This document shows positions 57,559 to 64,000 of a stretch of DNA of 64,000 nucleotides, piece by piece. Origin of the DNA: Bromus sterilis (lineage: Eukaryota; Streptophyta; Magnoliopsida; Poales; Poaceae); contig OX465600.1 of the NCBI GenBank assembly GCA_950022295.1, positions 309,266,031 to 309,330,030 on the forward strand, given 5' to 3'. Made by a program: the position numbers and the translations under genes. Each line of letters begins with the position of its first letter. Within the stretch, counting starts at the first letter, position 1. A model generated the notes under the pieces. The model was not told the origin of the DNA. It ran no database searches and saw only the letters and a program-made list of their open reading frames with translations.

Positions 57559-59346
57559 TGATACGTCCCAAACGTATCTATAATTTCTTCTTGCTCCATG
57601 CATGTTTTGTGTGATATTGCTATTATCTAGATACACTTTCATACACTTTTGATCATATTTGGACTAACTTATTAACTCAGTGTAGCATAGTGCCAGTTCT
57701 TGTTTTCTGCTGTTTTTGTATTCCAGGTTTACCTCATATTAAAGGTGCTCCAAAAATTCGGGAAAAATCAGAATAAAAAATCAGCGCAACGGAAGCTTTC
57801 GAAACCCCGAAGGAGGGCCGGGGGGCACCACCAGGTGCCCAGGAGGCCACCTGGCGTGACCTAGGGCTTGGCCGCGCTAGGGGGGGCGCATGGACTCCTG
57901 GTGGCCCCCCTGGCTGCCCCCCTTCGCCTATTTATTCCCCGTGACGCGAAACCCCCAAAGACAGAACCCTTTTTCGCGATCTCGCCTCTGTTCTGCGACC
58001 GTCATGCTTCCAAGACCCGGAGCGCCAATAGACTTCTTCCCGGCATCCTGCCGGTGGGAGGATCGACCCCCAGGAGCTTCCCCTTCACCACGGACACTTC
58101 CCGGATGTGCTGTGAGTAGTTTCCTTTGGACCATGGGTCCATGATCAGTAGCTATGTGATGTTCTCCTCCCCTCTTTGTTCTTCATGGTTTAGACCTCGT
58201 GAGCTGCCCTACCTAATCGAGGCACATATGTAATCTTTCTGCTGTTGCTAAGCTGAGTTTGATTGGATCTGATGGATTATGAGATTATGTTCAGATTGTG
58301 ATAGAGTAATATATTTGGTTCTTATCTTTTACTCCCTCCGTTCCATATTAGATGACTCACAAATAGATGCATCTAGACATATTTTAGTGCTAGATACATC
58401 TATTTGAGGGTCATCTAATATGGAACGGAGGGAGTATATTTTTGTTCCTAAGTAATTCTTGCATGTTCTCCGTTGCTGTTTATTGCTTTGGCCAAGTAGT
58501 AGGTAGTAACTCCAAGAGGAAACGTTATGCTCGATTGTGGGTTCATGCCCCCTGATGACACGCTTGAGTGATAGAAACATGACTCTAGGAGATGTGTTGT
58601 TGCCACAAGGGGGAAAACAACGATGCTTGTAATCGTGGTTGCAAGGATTGTTTACTTTATGCAAAGTGCTTTTTAATGAAGTTGTCTGTTGCTTTGGGTT
58701 TACACTTTGCGTGGGGATCGCAACTTAATACCAGCGAGATGTTCTGGATAGATATCTCAAGGTGGATGATTAGTAGTAGATGCAGTTGGATTTCGGTGTA
58801 CTTACTTTGGCGTACTGCACATGCTTTTGAGCCTCTTCCTTTCTTTTGTAGCATAGTTAGCATTGCAGCGCGTTTCTAATCCTGTCAATTTCCCATCTGT
58901 AATTTGTTTACCTCGCATAGTAGTTTTATCGTCTTTTGGGAGAGAGACATCACTAGTGAACATCACGGGACCCCGGTCCATATTCTCATCATTGTTTACA
59001 CGCTTATTTACTTTCTAGCTTTTACTTTCGGTTGCTATCACCATTATCATTATCCCTTGTGTTTGATCCTTTCTAAGCAACAAGACCGGAGAGATTGACA
59101 ACCTCTCTGAACTTCGTTGGGAGCAAAGTTATTTGTGTCTGTGTGCAGGTCCAGGTCAAGGAATCAACTTTTGTCTAAAACGGTGACATTGTTTCCTTGC
59201 CACCTACTTATCATTATCGGAGTCCTACTGGTCGATACTCAACCTCGGTATCTTCACCGAGGGAAACTTGCCGATACGCTGCATCTCACCTTCCACTTGG
59301 GGTCACCAACAAAGGGCAAGAAGCAATTATCATCTATCACGTATCA
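57559..59346 (+). repeat. 5' LTR of E7 (with MITE insertion)
   Basis: 1788 bp including a 103-bp MITE and its TA duplication; TGATACGTCCCAAACG...CACGTATCA. Without the MITE it is close in length to the related LTRs at 15244 and 23157. Confidence 0.87.
58332..58434. mobile_element. Complete Stowaway MITE
   Basis: 103 bp with perfect-looking terminal inverted repeats CTCCCTCCGTTCCATATTAG and CTAATATGGAACGGAGGGAG, flanked by TA (58330-58331 and 58435-58436). The interior also pairs (tagatgcatctagacat, tagatacatctattt), so the whole element folds as a hairpin. Stowaway elements are moved by mariner-type transposases. Confidence 0.95.
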
Positions 59347-59356
59347 AGCAAATTTC

Positions 59357-59374
59357 TGGCACCGTTGCCTGGGA
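59357..59374 (+). other. Primer-binding site of E7
   Basis: TGGCACCGTTGCCTGGGA: two bases differ from the tRNA-Asp site, one of them (CCTGGGA) shared with the truncated LTR copy at 16887. Confidence 0.8.
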
Positions 59375-59511
59375 CTCCGAGTGCTAAAATAGGGGAGTTT
59401 CCCACTATCCTTTACCTTTGCTTTTTAGTCTTGTTAGTTTACCTTTCAGTTTCTATCTTTGTGTCTTATATCAAAAATCACAGAAAAAATATCTGGCTCG
59501 TAGCTGTCATT

Positions 59512-60335
59512 ATGTCTGGTCCGTTTGCCTTTGTTGAGAAAGAAGTTCTCACCTTTAAAAAAAAAGTTGGTGACAGTTTAAAAGATGCTTGGTATATAAT
59601 TAATGATTCTCAAAAAAGAGCCACCAAGAAGCAATCCACTACTATCCTGCTTAGAAATAATTATGTTGGGATTATTCCTTGGAATAGGTTCATATTACAT
59701 ACTTTTATCAACGGAAATTTCCTAGAGGCCCCAATTTGGGATTCTCTTAATGTTATTGAAAATCTTGTTGGAAATCTCTCTGTTGCTAGCATACAAGAGG
59801 ATATAACTCTAGCTCACATTATGAAAAAACTTTAAAAGGTAGAGTTAGAAATACCAAGTACAACTAGGATAAATGAGTTGGATCGCAAGATTCAAAGGAA
59901 TTTGAATAGGCTTGATAGCTCCATGCTTAAAATTATTAAAACTTTGGAGACCATCCAATTCCATGATATGGATCCTTCTAGGATTGATAAGATTGAGGAA
60001 ATCATCAATACTCTAGGAACTACTTTCTCCTCAATCAAACCAAAAAAGGTAGAGACTCCGGCAAGAAAGGAACCTAAGTTCAATTATGTTCCTAAGGTTC
60101 CCCGACCCAAAAATAATCCACCCATTGCCAAGGAAGTTGAAACCGTGAAAACTCTGGAAAGAATACCTCTTTTTGATAAATTTATAAATGAAACTCTCAT
60201 TGATTTTCCGCCTTTTGGTTTTCTCCCTAGAAGTATCTTCATTAGGCCTTTATTTGAAAGACCTCTTAAGATTAGTTGTACAATTGAAGAGCTTCTTGAT
60301 GATCTTGATGATGATTCGATTGATACGACTTGATC
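59512..60335 (+). pseudogene. Short gag-like frame of E7 with one stop
   Basis: Starts at ATG 59512 (MSGPFAFVEKEVLTF) and stays in frame to the stop at about 60334, except for TAA at 59833-59835. Without that stop it would be about 274 residues, similar throughout to the intact 271-residue frame of E2: SLKDAWYIINDSQKRATKKQ at about residues 22-41, heptad-like segment 120-165, Pro/Lys-rich centre, acidic end (LDDLDDDSIDTT). Confidence 0.78.
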
Positions 60336-60380
60336 TTTTGCCTTATGCCTAGCTTAAAGGCGTAAAAGAAAGCGCTTGTT

Positions 60381-60392
60381 GGGTGGCAACCC
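60381..60392 (+). other. Short stem-loop after the E7 coding region
   Basis: GGGTGGCAACCC: GGGT pairs with ACCC around GGCA; AAGCGCTT lies 5 nt upstream at about 60369. Same place as in E2, E3, E4 and E5. Confidence 0.45.
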
Positions 60393-60499
60393 AATATATT
60401 TTTACTTCTGTTTTTAGTGGTCTTAATGATTGTTACTACTGTAGCAACATCATTGTATCTTTATTTTCAAGCTTTGTGCCAAGTTATAGCCTCTTATGA

Positions 60500-61410
60500 T
60501 AAGGTGTAACAACATGCAATCACGTTATCTCTCCCAAGGGGAAGGGCGCCGGGGTGAGTAGAGAGAGCCTGAATCCACACCCGGGAGTGGGAATCATCGC
60601 TGCCGCGCCTCCTCCCTTTCCACAGGGCTGCATCAGCTCGGCAGTTGCTCAGGACACGCCCTAGGGAGGGGGCCTGGAGCTCGAAAACCACCGAGTTTTG
60701 GTGCTTCCACAAGTGCCAGCAGCAAAGGAGGGCGAAAGCCTGGGGGAGGCGGCGCCCACAACAACACCTACATCCAGGCGCTGTAGCGAGGCGACCTCAA
60801 CGCCTTGGACGTCAACTCCAATAGCCCTCCAGAAAGCCAAGACGAAGGGGCATCAGATGGTCAGTCGTCTCTACGTCGGCGGGGCAGATTGTGCGCCCTG
60901 CCTACGATGCCTCGATGATATGCTTCTTGAGAAGCACGTCCCGAATGTGAATCCTACACTGCACCAAAAGCCACGCGAAGAACTTCACCCGTGATGGCGC
61001 GCAGGTCGACCTGAGGAAGCCATGGAGGTGCCAACGTGCGCCATCGGTCCGCAGCAGGGCGTAGACAGCACTGGTGGCCAGGGCACCACCCTTCTTAGCG
61101 CGGAGTGGAAGGCGCGCTAGTCATACCCGGTCACCACAGGGAGGGGTTGGAGGATGGCCTCAACGGAAGCGAGCTCGTGCTTGCCGACGGCAGTGAGGCA
61201 CGGAACGAGCGTCCCCCGGAAGTTGGCACGCCGGGCTTCATGCACCGTCACCTCAGCATCCACCGTATGGAAGAACAACACCGGGAAGGCATTGCTCACC
61301 CTGTACAGGCAAGTCTCCAAAGTCGAGGTCAGGGACGGGCGGCTCACCTCCTTCTGGTACGACGGCTGGCTTCCTTCCGACCCCCTCTCCCTGGCCTCAA
61401 GGTAACATAC
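60500..61410 (-). pseudogene. LINE-type (non-LTR) retrotransposon ORF2 fragment, C-terminal part
   Basis: Minus-strand pieces recognised from the C-terminal region of plant L1-like elements: 61410-61117 with FPVLFFHTVDAEVTVHEARR and LASVEAILQPL, then broken sequence, then 60712-60500 with MWKHQNSVVFELQAPSL, typical of the stretch behind the zf-RVT domain (WxxHRNxVVF). Several stops and frameshifts; no RT core or endonuclease in the window. High GC and CpG compared with the neighbours. No poly(A) end or target-site duplication found, so the borders are approximate. Confidence 0.72.
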
Positions 61411-61986
61411 CAAAAAGTCAATACACACTACCGATGCATGGTACAAAACGAATAACCAAATACAATAAAGCATTAGACATGTTTTAATAAAAAATGACCT
61501 AAAATATATTAATAACAAAGTTTTTAATGGCGTCTAGAAGATCCAGGCAATGGTAATGACCTAACCTCCTTCTGAAAATCTTAATTTTACCAAGAGTGAG
61601 ACTTTTGAAGATCTCTCGCGCAATGTAATATACCAGCAAGTTATTAAGCCAGTCATCAAACAAGTCGCTGTTGCTACTGCTAAAATCATAACATCAAAAT
61701 CTTACTAAAATTCTACACCTTGTGGCAGCCGTCACACTTTGCCCACCGGAGGCCTCGGCCACTGTGACTTATATATTTTCCTAGTGTTTGCCGCTGCAGA
61801 AGAAGAACTAGCTAAAGCATGCCCTTGGGAAAAGCTCCGCAGAGTTGGACGACATGTTTGGTTCATTAATTTGTACATCACCTATGACCTGCTGACCATA
61901 AATTTTAAGTTGCTTTCTCCCAACATTCTTAGCAGCAAATCCGATGAATAGGCCAGTTGGGTAGTGATTTTTTTTTTTGTTAAGAG
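61411..61986. other. Intergenic low-copy-looking DNA upstream of the defensin-like gene
   Basis: A/T-rich, no repeat family recognised. A 70-codon frame at 61739-61951 has no recognisable domain and lies directly before the promoter; I do not call it a gene. Confidence 0.5.
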
Positions 61987-61996
61987 TATATATATA
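61987..61996 (+). promoter_or_regulatory. TATA box of the defensin-like gene
   Basis: TATATATATA in agagtatatatatatgctcg, about 106-115 bp before the ATG. A start of transcription near 62020-62030 would give a leader of about 75-80 nt, usual for this gene class. Confidence 0.65.
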
Positions 61997-62101
61997 TGCT
62001 CGTTCTTAGTCAAGTGATGGCCAGACTCATCCAAACTCGATTGCAACAAATCTGCTTACTCAGTCTTCTTCAACATACCAACTTCCACCACATAAGAAGC
62101 A

Positions 62102-62533
62102 ATGGCGCTTTCACAAATGAATCTCTCCGCCATCCTCCTAGTCGTCATCCTTCTACCCGTGGTCATGGCAGCTCATGGTATGTACGCGTACACATGTATG
62201 AACTACATGTTGCCAGCGGCGATGTCATTTGATTAATCTTTTGCTAAAATTTGTTTGATGTGCCTTCGACATTTGTTGCATAAATGTCCATGCCTCGATC
62301 TGAACCATGCAGAGTCGGCGTCTGTTGGGATAAAATTTTGTGATGACAAGTACCAGAGCAGCAATTACAAAGGGATATGCGTTGGATTGATACACGACGC
62401 CAAATGCAAGCGCGTATGCATAGCCGAAAGCAGCGACAACACTGGCGGCATCTGTGACTTTTTACAATGTTGGTGTGAAACCAGATGCACCTCTGAGACT
62501 GAGGTTGTTGCCAGCGCTCCGATCCGGCAATGA
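62102..62533 (+). CDS. Plant defensin-like (gamma-thionin/Knot1-type) secreted peptide, two exons
   Basis: Exon 1 62102-62177, intron 62178-62312 (GTATGT...TGCAG, 135 bp), exon 2 62313-62533 with stop TGA; 98 residues. Residues 1-24 form a signal peptide (MALSQMNLSAILLVVILLPV, then VMAA). The mature part has eight Cys in CS-alpha-beta spacing: C-x12-C-x8-C-x3-C-x11-C-x4-C-x1-C-x3-C, with the CxxxC, GxC and CxC pairs that form the cystine-stabilised fold. A single intron just before the mature peptide is the standard structure of plant defensin genes. A 14-residue tail follows the last Cys (TSETEVVASAPIRQ) and may be a C-terminal propeptide. Expected role: secreted antimicrobial or signalling peptide. 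The reading frame is intact; whether it is expressed cannot be seen. Confidence 0.87.
62178..62312 (+). other. Intron of the defensin-like gene
   Basis: Phase 1, GT-AG, T-rich near the 3' end; the donor follows codon 25 plus one base. Splicing joins a Glu codon (G+AG). Confidence 0.85.
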
Positions 62534-62593
62534 TACAATGATCCTCGCCAAAACAATGATCCGATCCTTTCTAGCCCTCGTTTAATAATATTT

Positions 62594-62655
62594 TCTCCGA
62601 TCCATAATAAGTGTCGCTCATTTTTTATTAAGTTAGTACAAACTTTGTACCAGAT
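62594..62655. mobile_element. Half of a Stowaway-type MITE in the 3' flank of the defensin-like gene
   Basis: ctccgatccataataagtgtcgctcatttt is like the left half of Thalos-type Stowaway elements (only the tail cttattatgg-cggag complement is missing). No matching right end within 300 bp, so it is a relic. It begins 61 bp after the stop codon and may be part of the transcript end; AATAAA is at about 62708. Confidence 0.65.
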
Positions 62656-63407
62656 GAGCGTACCTACCGACTGTTTACTTATGTTGTGTCATGGACTTGC
62701 AGTTCAAAATAAATATGTATTTTGTTGTGCCAATATTATTGACGATCAAAATTGGCATGTCATGGAAAGAAATCCAAATCCAAATTGGATTTCTCCATTG
62801 CTTAGCTCATGTCATGCCATCCAAATGCATATATAGATCATCCATTTCTGGACTTAGATATGAGAGTTAGGCTCACTATGAAATCTGTACCAAGTAAAAA
62901 ACTGGATATTCCGGTTTTTATTTTTTTTAGAAGAATGGGAACTGAGCGGATTCTAAGCATTTGAAGGCGCTCTATGTTGCCTACCAATCCTAGAGCAATT
63001 CAAGCCTTGGCTATTTTTTTTGGGCATGCATGGTGGTGACCATGATCCACCTAAATAGTGTGCAGTTCTACACATTTTGCCGTTATACAATATCCTAATG
63101 ACTTCTAAGCACAGTTGTGCTCATTTGCGCGAGCGAGCGCACTGTCCGTACGCGCATGCATTATCAAACAAACCTAGGATTACTGTTGATAGTGACAGCG
63201 GTGGGGACCACACTCCATACATGCGAATGGACTATATACGCGCGCATGCATATGCTGACATCATTCACTTATTCCGTTTCATTTAAAAAAACTATAACTT
63301 TTGAATTGAACGTCGAAATAAAGATCTGTTTTCACCATTAGATTTCTCGCAACGAGATCTTTAAAACTAAATCTCATATGAACATGTTTCGATAATTTTT
63401 TAAAAAT
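62656..63407. other. Intergenic DNA right of the defensin-like gene
   Basis: Nothing coding. It contains alternating purine-pyrimidine runs (gcgcgagcgagcgcac at about 63127, tacgcgcgcatgcatatgc at about 63237). Two short frames (63077-63286, 63117-63341) have no recognisable features. Confidence 0.5.
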
Positions 63408-63484
63408 AAGCAACTTTAGTGCTAAAAGGAAGCAACTTTAGTGCTAAAGAGAAACAACTTTAGTGCTAAAGAGAAGCAACTTTC
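63408..63484. repeat. 22-bp tandem repeat, 3.5 copies
   Basis: Unit aagcaactttagtgctaaag with two further bases; copies start at 63408, 63430, 63452 and 63474 (partial). Confidence 0.92.
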
Positions 63485-63557
63485 GTACATCACATGTGTT
63501 CATGAATTTATCAAGCAAGTATATCATAGATCACTTAAAAATCATGGCAAATAATTT

Positions 63558-64000
63558 GTTTTGGACAGTTTCTGGGTTTGCTAGGACATTGTGCATTGTG
63601 TGATATGATAATATAGTTGCATAGATTTGCTAGGACAGTTTCTTGGTTTTATTAGGACAATTGCTTAATTTTGTTAGGACAGTTGCTTCGTTTTGTGATG
63701 AAAGTTATTTTATTTTATTTTATGTGAAGACGGTTGCTTGGTTTTGTTTGGACAGTTGCTTGATTTGCTAGGACATTGTACATTGTGTGATATGATAATA
63801 TATTTGAATGGATTGGATAGGTCAGTTGCTTGGTTTGTTATGACAGTTGCTTAATTTTCTTAGGATAGTTGCTCTGTTTTGTTATAAAAGTTGTTTTATT
63901 TTTTGTTAAGACAGTTGTCTGGTTTTGTTATGATAGTTGCTTATTTTGTTAGGACAGTTGCTTGATTTACATCATATTTTGTGTCATTTTGTTGGTTTTA
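63558..64000. repeat. Degenerate 22-bp tandem array (ggacagttgcttggttttgt)
   Basis: Over 15 variants of a 22-bp unit to the window edge, with a longer-range repetition: ctaggacattg followed by tgcattgtgtgatatgataa (63579) returns at about 63769 with one change, a spacing of about 190 bp. The core AGTTGCTT is the complement of the AAGCAACT core of the array at 63408. The array continues beyond the window. Confidence 0.85.

Larger units (their letters stand above)
57559..60491 (+). mobile_element. E7: Athila-type element with short gag frame, 3' truncated
   Basis: LTR 57559-59346, primer site 59357-59374, gag-like frame 59512-60335, stem-loop 60381-60392, then the shared untranslated module (gtggtcttaatgattgtt at about 60418) up to about 60491, where unrelated LINE sequence begins. 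No 3' LTR in the window. Coding region is homologous to E2. Confidence 0.85.

Noticed and set aside
61739..61951. 70-codon frame as a small gene upstream of the defensin-like gene
   Set aside because: No recognisable domain or signal peptide, no promoter in front, and it lies in the expected upstream control region.
63127..63255. gcgcgcatgcat-type runs as Z-DNA or an origin
   Set aside because: Runs are only 8-12 bp of alternating bases; too short for a claim.
1..64000. CRISPR-like regular repeats
   Set aside because: All regular repeats are adjacent tandem units or LTRs without unique spacers, and the sequence is plant nuclear DNA.
1..64000. tRNA or rRNA genes
   Set aside because: The tRNA-like matches (ccccggcaacggcgcca) are primer-binding sites next to LTR ends, with no tRNA body around them.

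Overview
The window looks like Triticeae nuclear DNA (wheat, barley, rye or an Aegilops relative). The reasons are a BARE1/WIS/Angela-type Copia LTR head (TGTAGGAGATATGCCCTAGA), Stowaway MITEs with CTCCCTCCG ends, a grass CACTA transposon, and many Athila-type Gypsy LTR elements with a tRNA-Asp primer-binding site (TGGCGCCGTTGCCGGGGA). There are no bacterial or organellar genes. Almost everything is nested transposable elements. The only convincing host gene is a two-exon plant defensin-like gene at 62102-62533.

Layout, from outer (older) to inner (younger). A CACTA transposon, read on the minus strand, is the oldest recognisable host. It is visible at 55710-57558 (5' region and first two exons), 12944-14239 (middle and C-terminal part) and 7262-7339 (proline-rich repeat). 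It was split three times: by an Athila-type element reaching from 7261 past the left edge (E1); by a second Athila-type element at 7340-12943 (E2, TSD ctctc/ctcgc); and by a 41.5-kb composite at 14245-55709 (TSD gggtc on both sides). The composite's shell is a Tat-lineage Gypsy element with 446-bp LTRs, minus strand, about 9 kb without its insertions. Into the Tat element went a truncated LTR (15244-16904, +), E3 (17078-24801, -, TSD gggag), E4 (25428-32028, +, TSD gccgt), a Copia element (37289-46522, +, TSD ccaag) and E5 (46634-53947, -, TSD ggtac). Right of the CACTA remains lie a 3'-truncated Athila-type element E7 (57559-about 60491, +) carrying a complete Stowaway MITE, a LINE fragment (about 60500-61410, -), then low-copy DNA with the defensin-like gene, half a Stowaway MITE in its 3' flank, and two 22-bp repeat arrays at the right edge.

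How the parts relate. The Athila-type elements E1, E2, E3, E4, E5 and E7 share primer site and untranslated regions but carry different coding modules: gag-protease plus an ATHILA ORF-1-like frame (E1), gag-protease only (E3), a short gag-like protein (E2, E7), or an unrelated acidic protein with a conserved hydrophobic, basic C-terminus (E4, E5). None has reverse transcriptase or integrase here, so all would depend on enzymes supplied in trans. The Tat shell carries gag-protease (53948-54716), RT-RNase H-integrase (33863-37255) and, on the opposite strand, a separate B3-domain gene with its own TATA box (25298-32585), now broken by E4. The Copia element has LTRs that differ at one base that I could find, yet a ruined coding region.

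All comparisons were made by eye; coordinates of LTR ends rest on matching TSDs and TG...CA ends, while family names are lineage-level only.
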